From assembly GCF_003344785.1 (NCBI RefSeq), contig NZ_QPMK01000015.1, forward strand, positions 62,935-126,934: 64,000 bases of DNA, given 5' to 3'. Below, one piece after another: positions 8,840 to 17,421 of the stretch. A program made the position numbers and the translations under genes. The stretch's first letter is position 1. Each line of letters opens with the position of its first letter. The notes under the pieces are model-generated. The model did no database searches. It was not told the DNA's origin and saw only the letters and a list, made by a program, of their open reading frames with translations. The stretch comes from Thalassococcus profundi. GTDB lineage: Bacteria; Pseudomonadota; Alphaproteobacteria; Rhodobacterales; Rhodobacteraceae.

Positions 8840-9594
8840 TCCTTTGACAGCCTGAGTTCCGCGACGAAGTTGTAGGCATCGCCGCGATAGAGCGATTGGG
8901 TGAATTCCGCCACGCGCCCGCTGGCGAGGTAGGAGGTGCGTTCGATCTTGAGCCCTGCATCCCCCGGCGCGATCAGCAGAAGGTCGGCCTCGGCCTCGGA
9001 CACGTTCACCGCCGAGATTTTCTGCAACGCCCGCACGGGCCGGTGACCGTCGCGTTCCAGCACCTCGTAAAGCGAGGTTTCGACGGCCAGCGGGTTGGGC
9101 AGGATGTCCGTGGGCAGGGACGCGCGTTCGACCGCGATGGGTTCGCCGTCGGCCAGCCGCAGGCGGGTGATGCGCGCGACCGACTCCTCGGAGCTCAGGC
9201 CCAGCGAGGTCATCTCGTCCGGCGACGGCATGAACAGGCCGCGTTCGAGCCAGCGCGAGGTCGCGGCCTTGCCGCGGCGGGCCATGTCCTCGGAAAACGA
9301 GGTCAGGCGCGACAGCCGCTGTTCGATCTGCTCGGGGCGGGACGAGATGAACGATCCCGACCCCTGCCGCTGCACGATGGTGCCGTCTTCGGCCAGCGAC
9401 TGGATCGCCTTGCGCACGGTGACGCGGCTGAAATCGGTGATCGCGGCGATCTCGCGTTCCGGGGGCAGGGGGCTGCCCGCCGGCAGGATGCCCCGGCGCA
9501 CCCCGTCGCTGAGGCGCTGGCGTAGCTGCATGTAGCGCGGGCCGGCGTCGGGGCGGAACCAGTCCTGCGGGGCGAGAAACTCGGTGACGTTCAT
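8836..9594 (-). CDS. GntR/HutC-family transcriptional regulator of the amino-sugar locus
   Basis: A 252-aa regulator. The N-terminal winged helix has LPPEREIAAITDFSRVTVRK and ends with GTIVQRQGSGSFI. A C-terminal UTRA ligand domain follows from about residue 90. NagR and DasR-type members bind GlcN-6P or GlcNAc-6P and repress nag genes. It overlaps both neighbours in the minus-strand operon by ATGA junctions, so it probably controls its own operon and the divergent murQ-transporter operon. The likely binding motif is the near-identical 16-bp sequence present once upstream of each operon (10484-10499 and 10599-10614). The ligand is inferred. Confidence 0.9.
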   Translation of the reverse strand: MNVTEFLAPQDWFRPDAGPRYMQLRQRLSDGVRRGILPAGSPLPPEREIAAITDFSRVTVRKAIQSLAEDGTIVQRQGSGSFISSRPEQIEQRLSRLTSFSEDMARRGKAATSRWLERGLFMPSPDEMTSLGLSSEESVARITRLRLADGEPIAVERASLPTDILPNPLAVETSLYEVLERDGHRPVRALQKISAVNVSEAEADLLLIAPGDAGLKIERTSYLASGRVAEFTQSLYRGDAYNFVAELRLSKE

Positions 9595-10481
9595 CGGGCG
9601 ATGTCTCCGTCAAGCGCGGCGCGGGCGAGGGACAGCGCGCCGTCGAGCGCCGAGCCCTGCGGCGGGCACAGGCGCTGGCGCGTCTCGGGTGTCAAATACT
9701 CTGCGAAATGCGGGCCGATGCCGCCGGTGAGGCACAGCACCTCGTCCCCGCGCAGCTCGACGGCGGCAAGGCAGCTTTCGATGTAGTCGGCGCCGGCCTG
9801 CATCAGCGCGCGTCCCTGCGCATCGCCCGAGGCGGCGGCGTCGATCACCAGCGGCGCGAACTCCGCCAGCGCGCCCGGACTGGACGTGGCGCCAAAGGCG
9901 ACCATGCGGGCCGGGGTGTCTTCAAATCGCTGCCAGATCTCCGACGTCAGCTGGCTGGGGTCGGAAAGCCCGTCCCAAACCAGCAGGCAGCGTTCCAGCG
10001 CCGAGCGACCCAGCCAGGCGCCAGAGGCCTGATCGCCGAACCTCAATCCCCAGCCGCCGAAATGCCGCAGGCTCTCGCCGCGCCGGACCGCGACGAAGGA
10101 CCCGGTGCCGACCGCCGCGACGGCGCCGTCGCGGCTCCCCAGTGCCCCCGCCGCCGTGGTTGGGCGGTCGTCGGTGACGGTGATACGGTCGCAGGGCATC
10201 GCCGCCGCCAGCGTGGCCGCCTGCGCGGCGTCCATGATCCCCGCAAGCCCCAGATGCGCCACGCAGGACGCAAGCCCTGCCGGATCGAGCCCCGCCTCCT
10301 GTGCCGCGGCAGCGATGGCGGCCCGCAGGTTGCGCACGGTCGCGTCGGGATCGGAAGTGTAATTGGCCGCCCCGCCGCGCGTCTCGGCAAGGCGGCGGCC
10401 GGAGCGGTCGCAGATCGCCAGGCGGCAGCCGGAGCCGCCGCCGTCGAGGCCGAGGTAAGTTTGGGGCGTCGTATCGTTCAT
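9591..10481 (-). CDS. BadF/BadG-type N-acetylglucosamine (or MurNAc) kinase
   Basis: A 296-aa ASKHA-fold kinase starting MNDTTPQTYLGLDGGGSGCR, which includes the phosphate-1 motif GLDGGGSGCRLAICD. A later VGTGSFVAVR segment is typical of phosphate-2. It is the first gene of the leftward operon and lies 160 bp from murQ. The expected reaction is ATP-dependent phosphorylation of GlcNAc, giving the NagA substrate. Because murQ is divergent and no anmK is present, action on MurNAc (as in MurK enzymes) is also possible. The start at 10481 is preferred over upstream in-frame codons because those cover the operator-like repeat. Confidence 0.88.
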   Translation of the reverse strand: MNDTTPQTYLGLDGGGSGCRLAICDRSGRRLAETRGGAANYTSDPDATVRNLRAAIAAAAQEAGLDPAGLASCVAHLGLAGIMDAAQAATLAAAMPCDRITVTDDRPTTAAGALGSRDGAVAAVGTGSFVAVRRGESLRHFGGWGLRFGDQASGAWLGRSALERCLLVWDGLSDPSQLTSEIWQRFEDTPARMVAFGATSSPGALAEFAPLVIDAAASGDAQGRALMQAGADYIESCLAAVELRGDEVLCLTGGIGPHFAEYLTPETRQRLCPPQGSALDGALSLARAALDGDIAR

Positions 10482-10483
10482 AT

Positions 10484-10499
10484 AATACCGATACCATAC
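10484..10499 (-). promoter_or_regulatory. Operator-like motif, copy 1 (nagK side)
   Basis: Read on the minus strand this is GGTATGGTATCGGTAT. It differs at one base from the copy at 10599-10614. It lies immediately upstream of the kinase start codon, where a bound repressor would block transcription or initiation. It is the likely site for the GntR/UTRA regulator encoded in the operon; binding is inferred. Confidence 0.55.
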
Positions 10500-10598
10500 C
10501 AAAATAGAGAAAGGAAGCTCAATATAAGGCCAAAAAGCCAAAATTCGCCTGTACTATGGCGGCGGAGCGCTATTGAGGGAGAAATTGGTAGACAAAAG

Positions 10599-10614
10599 GT
10601 ATTGTATCGGTATG
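10599..10614 (+). promoter_or_regulatory. Operator-like motif, copy 2 (murQ side)
   Basis: GGTATTGTATCGGTAT lies 27 bp upstream of the murQ GTG start. It matches the divergent copy at 15 of 16 positions, and the two are arranged as mirror images around the intergenic centre. Each contains the short inverted pair GTAT-CG-GTAT or related GGTAT steps at a 6-bp period. The placement suggests one regulator controlling both operons. Confidence 0.55.
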
Positions 10615-10641
10615 GTGTGGGAAAGCCGGAGGGATTCGCCC

Positions 10642-11535
10642 GTGACCCGTCACGACCACAACGCACACAGCGATCTGCCCATCGATGCGATGGCGCCCGA
10701 TGCCGCGCTGTCCGCGATGCTGCGGGCGCAGGTGCTCGCGCTCGACAGCGTTACGCCGGCGCTGCCGCAGTTCGCCAGAGCAGCGGCGCTGCTGGCCGAG
10801 GTGCTGGGGCAGGGCGGGACGGTGCATTACGCGGCGGCGGGCAGTTCCGGGCTGATGGCCCTGGCCGATGCCTGCGAGTTGCCAGGCACCTTCGGCATCG
10901 CGCAGGCGCAGGTCCGCATCCACATGGCGGGCGGTGTTCCGTCAGGGGGTGTGATGCCCGGCGACACCGAGGACGACGCCGCCGAAGCGCAGTGCGCGGC
11001 GCGCCACCTGCGCGCCGGGGACCTCGCCATCGTGCTCAGCGCCAGCGGCACGACGCCCTATGCCATGGCCTTCGCCGAGGCGGCCCGCGCGGCGGGAGCG
11101 CGGATCGTCGCCATCGCCAACGTGGCGGGCGCGCCGCTGCTTGCGCAGGCGGATGTCGCCATCGCGCTGGAAACAGGGCCGGAGATCCTCGCCGGATCGA
11201 CCCGGCTGGGGGCGGGCACGGCGCAGAAGGTCGCGCTCAACATGATCTCGACCCAGGCCGGAATTCTGCTGGGCCATGTGCATGACGGGTTGATGGTCAA
11301 CCTCAAGCCCGACAACATCAAGCTGCGGCGCCGCGCCGTGCAGATCGTGGCCCGCGTCGCGCGGGTCGCGGACCCGGCGGCGCAGGCGGCGCTGGAAGCG
11401 ACCGGATTCGACACCAAGCCCGCGGTGCTGGTGGCCGCCGGGGCGGACCTTGGGGCGGCCCGGGCGCTGCTGGCAGAACACAAGGGGCGGCTGGGTGCGT
11501 GCCTGGCCGCGCTGGCAGAAAAACCGATCATCTGA
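10642..11535 (+). CDS. murQ: N-acetylmuramic acid 6-phosphate etherase
   Basis: A 297-aa SIS-fold etherase that cleaves the lactyl ether of MurNAc-6P, giving GlcNAc-6P and D-lactate. Family marks are AAGSSGLMALADACELPGTF (the Glu in CEL matches the catalytic Glu) and GTAQKVALNMISTQAGILLG, followed by NLKPDNIKLRRRA. The GTG start at 10642 is chosen over an upstream ATG. GGAGGG sits 8 bases before it, and the resulting length matches E. coli MurQ. Its product feeds nagA on the divergent operon. The ABC transporter genes follow 24 bp downstream. Confidence 0.93.
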   Translation: MTRHDHNAHSDLPIDAMAPDAALSAMLRAQVLALDSVTPALPQFARAAALLAEVLGQGGTVHYAAAGSSGLMALADACELPGTFGIAQAQVRIHMAGGVPSGGVMPGDTEDDAAEAQCAARHLRAGDLAIVLSASGTTPYAMAFAEAARAAGARIVAIANVAGAPLLAQADVAIALETGPEILAGSTRLGAGTAQKVALNMISTQAGILLGHVHDGLMVNLKPDNIKLRRRAVQIVARVARVADPAAQAALEATGFDTKPAVLVAAGADLGAARALLAEHKGRLGACLAALAEKPII

Positions 11536-11559
11536 CCAACACACAACAGGGAGAAAAAG

Positions 11560-12825
11560 ATGACACCGACCACAAGAACATCGCTGAAAGGCGCGCTGCT
11601 CGCCACCACGCTGCTGGGCGCGGGGGCCGCGCAGGCGCAGGATGTGACGCTGACCATCGAAAGCTGGCGCAACGACGACCTGTCGATCTGGCAGGACGAG
11701 ATCATTCCGGCCTTCGAGGCCGAACACCCCGCCATCAAGCTGAATTTCACCCCATCGGCGCCGGCGGAATACAACGCCGTGCTGAACTCCAAGCTCGACG
11801 CCGGATCGGCGGGCGACATCATCACCTGCCGTCCCTTCGACGCGTCGCTGGCGCTTTACGAGGCCGGGCATCTGACCGATCTCAGCGACCTCGACGGCAT
11901 GTCGAACTTCTCGGACGTGGCGAAATCCGGCTGGTCCACCGATGACGGCAGCGCCACCTACTGCGTGCCGATGGCGTCGGTCATTCACGGCTTCATCTAC
12001 AACAAGGAAGCCTTCGAGGAGGTCGGCGTCGAGGTGCCCGAGACCGAAGAGGAGTTCTATGCCGTGCTCGACGCCTTCAAGGAGGACGGCACCTATATTC
12101 CCATGGCCATGGGCACCAACGACCAGTGGGAAGCGGCCACCATGGGTTACAACAACATCGGCCCGACCTACTGGAAGGGCGAGGAAGGCCGCACCGCGCT
12201 GATCGCGGGCGAGCAGAGCCTGACGGACGAGCAGTGGGTCGAACCGTTCCGGCAACTGGCCAAGTGGGGAGAGTATCTCGGCGACGGGTTCGAGGCGCAG
12301 ACCTATCCCGACAGCCAGAACATCTTTACCCTTGGGCGTGCCGCGATCTACCCGGCGGGCAGCTGGGAGATTGCCGGGTTCAACACGCAGGCGATCTTTG
12401 ACATGGGCGCCTTCCCGCCGCCGGTCCCGGCCGCCGGCGACACCTGCTACATCTCGGATCACACCGATATCGGCATCGGCATGAACGCCGCGACCGAACA
12501 TCCCGAGGCGGCGCGCACCTTCCTCAACTGGGTGGCCTCGTCGGAGTTCTCGAACATCTTCGCCAACGCGATCCCGGGCTTCTTTCCGCTCTCGGATGCC
12601 GAGGTGACGCTAGAGGACCCGCTGGCGCAGGAGTTCATTTCCTGGCGGGACGAATGCGAAAGCACGATCCGGTCGACCTACCAGATCCTGTCGCGCGGCA
12701 CGCCGAACCTGGAAAACGACACCTGGAACGCCTCGGCCGCCGTGATCAAGGGCACCGAGTCGCCCGAGGACGCCGCCGCGCGCCTGCAGGACGGGCTGGC
12801 CAGCTGGTACGAACCCCAGCAGTAA
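11560..12825 (+). CDS. Sugar ABC transporter substrate-binding protein
   Basis: A 421-aa periplasmic carbohydrate-binding protein of the family 1 (MalE-like) type. A Sec signal peptide is clear: MTPTTRTSLKGALLATTLL followed by a GAGAAQAQ cleavage region near residue 27. The mature part begins DVTLTIESWRNDDLS. An AGGGAG ribosome site lies 10 bp upstream. It is the first gene of the importer and follows murQ directly, so the cargo is probably an amino sugar, a MurNAc-containing muropeptide sugar or chitobiose. This is inference from context; the binding site cannot be read from sequence. Confidence 0.93.
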   Translation: MTPTTRTSLKGALLATTLLGAGAAQAQDVTLTIESWRNDDLSIWQDEIIPAFEAEHPAIKLNFTPSAPAEYNAVLNSKLDAGSAGDIITCRPFDASLALYEAGHLTDLSDLDGMSNFSDVAKSGWSTDDGSATYCVPMASVIHGFIYNKEAFEEVGVEVPETEEEFYAVLDAFKEDGTYIPMAMGTNDQWEAATMGYNNIGPTYWKGEEGRTALIAGEQSLTDEQWVEPFRQLAKWGEYLGDGFEAQTYPDSQNIFTLGRAAIYPAGSWEIAGFNTQAIFDMGAFPPPVPAAGDTCYISDHTDIGIGMNAATEHPEAARTFLNWVASSEFSNIFANAIPGFFPLSDAEVTLEDPLAQEFISWRDECESTIRSTYQILSRGTPNLENDTWNASAAVIKGTESPEDAAARLQDGLASWYEPQQ

Positions 12826-12895
12826 GCCTGCCGCTCCGGGCCGCCGCCGCGCGGCCCGGACACCGCCCCAACCCCAAGCGCCAAGGAGACCGAAG

Positions 12896-13819
12896 ATGGC
12901 CCAGCCGTCCAAGAAGCCGTTTCGCTGGCATATCGCCGTGTTCCTGGCGCCTGCCGTATTCGTCTACACGGCGGTAATGATCTATCCGCTCTTCAACACG
13001 CTGCGACTGTCGCTCTATTCGAGAGTGGACCAGGAACGCGTCTGGGTCGGACTGGACAATTTCCGCACCCTTTTCGGGGACGCGATCTGGTCCGAGCAGT
13101 TCTGGAACGCGCTGGGCAACAACACCTGGTTCTTCGTCATCCACATGGCTGTCCAGAACCCCATCGGCATTGCCCTGGCGGCGCTTCTGTCCTCGCCACG
13201 GCTGCGCTTTTCGGCCTTTTACCGCACCGCGATCTTCATCCCGACGATCCTGAGCTTCGTCATCGTGGGCTTTGCCTGGAAACTGATCCTGTCGCCGATC
13301 TGGGGCATCGCGCCGGGCATGCTCGACGCCATCGGGCTCAAGTTCCTCTACGCGCCCTGGCTCGGCAAGGAGGAATACGCGCTGACCACCCTGAGCCTCG
13401 TCTCGGTCTGGCAATATGTCGGCATCCCGATGATGCTGATCTATGCCGCCCTCCTGTCGATCCCCGACGAGATCCTCGAGGCCGGGGAATGCGACGGCAT
13501 CACCGGCATGAGCGCCTTCTGGAAGATCAAGCTGCCGCTGATCCTGCCCTCCATCGGCATCATCTCGGTCCTGACCTTCGTGGCGAATTTCAATGCATTC
13601 GACCTGATCTATGCCGCCCAGGGCGCGCTGGCGGGTCCGGATTTCTCGACCGACATCCTAGGCACCTTCATGTACCGCACCTTCTTCGGCTTCCAGTTGC
13701 AGTTGGGCGATCCGCACATGGGGTCAACCATCGCCAGCGCCATGTTCGGGATCATCCTGATCGGGGTCTGCATCTACCTCTTCGGCATCCAGCGCCGCCT
13801 GCGCAGCTACCAGTTCTGA
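12896..13819 (+). CDS. Sugar ABC transporter permease, MalF/UgpA type
   Basis: A 307-aa integral membrane protein with six predicted hydrophobic segments, the first around residues 12-32. The EAA-loop region reads EAGECDGITGMSAFWKIKLP and matches the contact site for the ATPase. It begins after an AAGGAGA site, 70 bp downstream of the binding-protein gene, and is followed 12 bp later by the second permease. Together they form the heterodimeric inner-membrane channel of the importer. Confidence 0.93.
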   Translation: MAQPSKKPFRWHIAVFLAPAVFVYTAVMIYPLFNTLRLSLYSRVDQERVWVGLDNFRTLFGDAIWSEQFWNALGNNTWFFVIHMAVQNPIGIALAALLSSPRLRFSAFYRTAIFIPTILSFVIVGFAWKLILSPIWGIAPGMLDAIGLKFLYAPWLGKEEYALTTLSLVSVWQYVGIPMMLIYAALLSIPDEILEAGECDGITGMSAFWKIKLPLILPSIGIISVLTFVANFNAFDLIYAAQGALAGPDFSTDILGTFMYRTFFGFQLQLGDPHMGSTIASAMFGIILIGVCIYLFGIQRRLRSYQF

Positions 13820-13831
13820 GGAGCGAGAAAG

Positions 13832-14671
13832 ATGAACACGGCCCGCCGCACCCTTGGCCCGACGATCGCCGCCCATGGCGTGATGATCCTTTACACGCTG
13901 ATCGCGCTCTTCCCGGTCTTCGTGATCGTCACCAACAGCTTCAAGTCCCGACGCGCGATCTTTCGCGACCCGCTGGGCCTGCCGACGTCCGAGACCTTTT
14001 CGCTGGTCGGTTACGAGACCGTGCTGAAGCAGGGGGATTTCTTCCTCTATTTCCAGAACTCGATGATCGTCACGGTCGTCTCGCTGGCGTTGATCCTGAT
14101 CTTCGGGGCCATGGCGGCCTTTGCCTTGGCCGAATACCGGTTTCCGGGCAATGCTCTCATGGGGCTGTACCTGGCACTGGGCATCATGATCCCCATCCGC
14201 ATCGGGACCGTGGCGATTCTCGAGATGATGGTGAGCACGGGGCTGGTGAACACGCTGACGGCGCTGATCCTCGTCTACACGGCACAAGGGCTGCCGCTGG
14301 CAGTGTTCATCCTGTCGGCCTTCATGAAGGGCGTGTCGGACGATCTGAAGAACGCCGGGCGGATCGACGGGCTGTCGGAGTACAAGATCTTCTTCCGGCT
14401 GGTGCTGCCGCTGGTGCGTCCTGCGATGGCGACGGTGGCGGTGTTCAACATGATCCCGATCTGGAACGACCTGTGGTTCCCGCTGATCCTGGCGCCGGCC
14501 GAAGAGGTCAAGACCCTGACGCTGGGCAGCCAGGTCTTCATCGGGCAGTTCGTCACCGACTGGAACGCGGTGCTGTCGGCGCTGAGCATGGCGATCCTGC
14601 CGGTCATGGTGCTTTACGTGGTCTTCTCGCGTCAGCTGATCCGCGGGATCACCAGCGGGGCGGTGAAATGA
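13832..14671 (+). CDS. Sugar ABC transporter permease, MalG/UgpE type
   Basis: A 279-aa partner permease. Hydrophobic segments start at about residue 10. The EAA loop is visible as DDLKNAGRIDGLSEYKIFFR, followed by the usual LPLVRPAMATV segment. GAGGAGCGAG upstream provides the ribosome site. The 109-bp gap to the next gene holds only a 38-codon frame beginning at 14668; its glycine- and proline-rich sequence shows no sign of being a gene. Confidence 0.92.
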   Translation: MNTARRTLGPTIAAHGVMILYTLIALFPVFVIVTNSFKSRRAIFRDPLGLPTSETFSLVGYETVLKQGDFFLYFQNSMIVTVVSLALILIFGAMAAFALAEYRFPGNALMGLYLALGIMIPIRIGTVAILEMMVSTGLVNTLTALILVYTAQGLPLAVFILSAFMKGVSDDLKNAGRIDGLSEYKIFFRLVLPLVRPAMATVAVFNMIPIWNDLWFPLILAPAEEVKTLTLGSQVFIGQFVTDWNAVLSALSMAILPVMVLYVVFSRQLIRGITSGAVK

Positions 14672-14780
14672 GCGCGTTTGGCGAAACCGGGGCCGATGGG
14701 CTGTCCCCGCCTGTGGGGGGCGGTCGGGGGCTGCCCGGGCGCAAGGCCCAAGCCATCAAGAGATTTCGGAGGTCAGAGCA

Positions 14781-15812
14781 ATGATCAGGGTTCTCATCGC
14801 CGGGCTCGGCAACATGGGCCTGTCCCACGCGCTGGCCCATCACCACCACCCGGATGCACAGATCGTGGCTCTGGTGAACCGGTCCGGCACCGTCGACCAC
14901 CCGGACCTCGCCGCCTATCCGGTCTTCACCGACTTGCGCGCGGCCCTGGCCGAAACCAGCCCCGACCTTGCCGTCATCGCCACCTATACAGACACCCACG
15001 CGGACTATGCCATCGCCGCGATGGAGGCCGGCGCGCATGTCTTCGTGGAGAAACCGCTCGCCGCGACCGTGGCCGACGCCGCCCGTGTCGTCGACACCGC
15101 GGCGCGGCTCAACCGCAAGCTGGGCGTCGGCTATATCCTGCGCCATCACCCCAGTTGGCAGCGGCTGATCGCCGAGGCGCGCGGTCTGGGCGGGCCGTAT
15201 GTCTTCCGCCTGAACCTCAACCAGCAATCCACCGGCGCGACCTGGGAGACGCACAAGCAGTTGATGCAGACGACCTCGCCGCTGGTCGACTGCGGCGTGC
15301 ACTACGTCGATGTCATGTGCCAGATCACCGATGCGACACCCGTGCGCGTCAACGGCATGGGCCTGCGGCTCAGCGACGAGATCCCGGCCGAGATGTACAA
15401 CTACGGCCAGTTCCAGGTCACCTTCGACGACGGGTCGGTCGGATGGTACGAGGCGGGGTGGGGGCCGATGATGTCCGAAACCGCGTTCTTCGTGAAAGAC
15501 GTGGTCAGCCCCAACGGTGCCGTCAGCATCACTGACGGCAACAAGGGCAACTCGGACGACGTGGACGGCCATACCCGCGTCGGCGGACTGCTGGTGCATC
15601 GCCCGGGCCGCGATACAATCATCGAGCTGCCGGACGAGCCGGGCCACCAGCAGCTTTGCGATGCCGAACAGGCGTGGATCCTCGATGCCATCTCGACCGA
15701 TGCCGACCTGTCGCGCCACATGCAGGACGCGCTGCAATCGCTGGCGATCTGCCTTGCGGCGGATGAAAGCATCCGCACCGGCCAATCCATCCAGTTGGGA
15801 GATCCGACATGA
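14781..15812 (+). CDS. Gfo/Idh/MocA-family NAD(P)-dependent oxidoreductase
   Basis: A 343-aa dehydrogenase. The N-terminal Rossmann motif is GLGNMGLSHALAHH. The family EKP motif occurs as HVFVEKPLAATVADAARV, and the C-terminal half contains the substrate domain. The gene lies inside the transporter operon, between a permease and the ATPase, and overlaps the ATPase start by ATGA. Members of this family oxidise or epimerise sugars and inositols. A role in converting the imported sugar or its lactyl derivative is likely, but the substrate cannot be assigned. Confidence 0.9.
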   Translation: MIRVLIAGLGNMGLSHALAHHHHPDAQIVALVNRSGTVDHPDLAAYPVFTDLRAALAETSPDLAVIATYTDTHADYAIAAMEAGAHVFVEKPLAATVADAARVVDTAARLNRKLGVGYILRHHPSWQRLIAEARGLGGPYVFRLNLNQQSTGATWETHKQLMQTTSPLVDCGVHYVDVMCQITDATPVRVNGMGLRLSDEIPAEMYNYGQFQVTFDDGSVGWYEAGWGPMMSETAFFVKDVVSPNGAVSITDGNKGNSDDVDGHTRVGGLLVHRPGRDTIIELPDEPGHQQLCDAEQAWILDAISTDADLSRHMQDALQSLAICLAADESIRTGQSIQLGDPT

Positions 15813-16819
15813 CCGCCCTCTCGCTTGAAAACGTCAACAAGTCCTTCGGCACGGTGCATGTGCTCAAGGACATCGACCTGACCGTGGAGGAGGGCGAATT
15901 CGTCGTCTTCGTCGGCCCCTCGGGCTGCGGGAAATCCACGCTCCTGCGAGTGATCGCGGGGCTGGAGGACGCGACCAGTGGCACGGTCCGGATCGGCGGC
16001 GACGTGGTCAACAGCGTGCCGCCCGCCAAGCGCGGCATCGCCATGGTGTTCCAGTCCTACGCTCTTTACCCTCACCTGACGGTCAAGGACAACATGGGGC
16101 TGGGTCTGCGCCAGGAAGGGGCGGACAAGTCGGTGGTCGAGGCGCAGGTGGCCAAGGCCAGCGCCATGCTCGACCTCGACAGCTACCTGACCCGACGCCC
16201 GGCGGAACTGTCCGGCGGCCAGCGCCAGCGCGTCGCCATCGGCCGCGCCATCGTGCGCGATCCGAAACTGTTCCTTTTCGACGAGCCGCTGTCGAACCTT
16301 GATGCGGCGCTGCGGATGAACACCAGGGTCGAGATCGCCAATCTGCACCGCACTCTGTCGGCCTCGATGATCTACGTGACCCACGACCAGATCGAGGCGA
16401 TGACCCTTGCCGACAAGATCGTGGTGCTGCGCGACGGGCGGGTCGAACAGGTGGGCAGCCCGATGGAGCTTTACAACAACCCCGCCAACCGCTTCGTGGC
16501 GAGCTTTCTCGGCTCTCCGGCGATGAATTTCCTCGACCGCTCGGTGCCGGGCCTGGCGCCCGGTCGCACCATCGGCATCCGCCCCGAGTATCTCAGCCTC
16601 AGCGAAGACGGCCAGATCGCCGGGACGGTCACCCATGTGGAACGGCTGGGCGGCGACACCAACCTGCTGGTGCGCACCGATCAGGACGAAACCCTGACCG
16701 TGCGCCTGTTCGGGCAGGATCCGACCGAGGTGGGCGCGCAGGTGCGGCTGGGCTTCGACCCGGCGCGGGCGTTTCATTTCAACGCGGCACAGGAACGGGT
16801 CACCGCCGACGCGGCCTGA
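15809..16819 (+). CDS. Sugar ABC transporter ATP-binding protein, MalK/UgpC type
   Basis: A 336-aa ATPase with Walker A GPSGCGKST, signature LSGGQRQRVAIGRAI and Walker B LFLFDEPLSNLDAALRMN. The C-terminal TOBE/MalK regulatory domain starts near residue 235 (IGIRPEYLSL). It energises the importer encoded just upstream. It ends only 9 bp from the convergent LOV gene, with no terminator visible between the two. Confidence 0.95.
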   Translation: MTALSLENVNKSFGTVHVLKDIDLTVEEGEFVVFVGPSGCGKSTLLRVIAGLEDATSGTVRIGGDVVNSVPPAKRGIAMVFQSYALYPHLTVKDNMGLGLRQEGADKSVVEAQVAKASAMLDLDSYLTRRPAELSGGQRQRVAIGRAIVRDPKLFLFDEPLSNLDAALRMNTRVEIANLHRTLSASMIYVTHDQIEAMTLADKIVVLRDGRVEQVGSPMELYNNPANRFVASFLGSPAMNFLDRSVPGLAPGRTIGIRPEYLSLSEDGQIAGTVTHVERLGGDTNLLVRTDQDETLTVRLFGQDPTEVGAQVRLGFDPARAFHFNAAQERVTADAA

Positions 16820-16828
16820 GCGGGCACG

Positions 16829-17377
16829 TCAGTCGCGCAGCAGGACTTCGTTCAGGACGCACCAGGACTGGATCAGCCGCACCGCCGCATCGGCGACAAC
16901 CCGCCGCCGTTCGAACTGGATCGCCTTGGCCTGGTGGGTGACGTCGATCACCGGGTTGCCGGGGGTGGTGTCCTCGAATAGCCCCGTGTGTTCGGGATTG
17001 TCCGGCCCGAGATCGAACTGCGACCCGATGGCGAGCGACGGCAGACCCTCGAAGTCGCGCAGCCGTTCCAGAAGCAGAAGATTGTAGAAGCGTTCGCCGT
17101 CCTTGCGCTGGTTGTGGAACACGACCTGGGTGCGCTTGCGTCCCTCGAGCGTTTCACGTAACTCGGCCCGCGCTGCGCCATTTTCGAGATCGCCCTGCAA
17201 AAACCGGCAGTTCTGCCCCAACATTTCCTCGCCGTATCCGGTCATGCGACTAAATGCGGAATTGATGAAGACGAGCGGATGATCCGGCAACGACACGTTG
17301 GAAATGGTCAGGGCGTAAGGTAAGCGTTGCAGCTTGTCCCTGAGCGCGCCAAATTGCAGGTCGTTTGTGGAGGGCAT
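16829..17377 (-). CDS. Short LOV-domain blue-light photoreceptor
   Basis: A 182-aa protein that is essentially one LOV domain with terminal helices. The diagnostic GQNCRFLQ motif holds the adduct-forming Cys57 with flavin-contacting Asn56, Arg58 and Gln61. Two conserved Asn (VVFHNQRKDG, N89; RFYNLLLLE, N99) and the switch Gln in AIGSQFDLG (Q120) are all present, so FMN binding and photocycling are expected. There is no output domain; the C-terminal helix (about 145-182) may mediate dimerisation, as in other short LOV proteins. It is divergent from the CheB/CheR-HWE kinase with only 44 bp between the start codons, suggesting shared control and a functional link. Confidence 0.92.
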   Translation of the reverse strand: MPSTNDLQFGALRDKLQRLPYALTISNVSLPDHPLVFINSAFSRMTGYGEEMLGQNCRFLQGDLENGAARAELRETLEGRKRTQVVFHNQRKDGERFYNLLLLERLRDFEGLPSLAIGSQFDLGPDNPEHTGLFEDTTPGNPVIDVTHQAKAIQFERRRVVADAAVRLIQSWCVLNEVLLRD

Positions 17378-17421
17378 TCGTCTATCTCTTCACGCAGTTG
17401 CGGGTTTATAGGTCTGGGAAT

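Noticed and set aside
7809-8960. In-frame upstream extension of nagA
   Set aside because: It is the out-of-frame shadow of the SIS gene. nagA starts at 7808, where the ATG overlaps the SIS stop.
10573-10641. Upstream ATG extension of murQ
   Set aside because: The extension would translate the operator-like repeat. The GTG at 10642 has a better ribosome site and gives the family length.
14668-14784. 38-codon frame overlapping the end of the MalG-type permease gene
   Set aside because: Gly/Pro-rich, no ribosome site and no similarity; the space is better read as an untranslated gap before the oxidoreductase gene.
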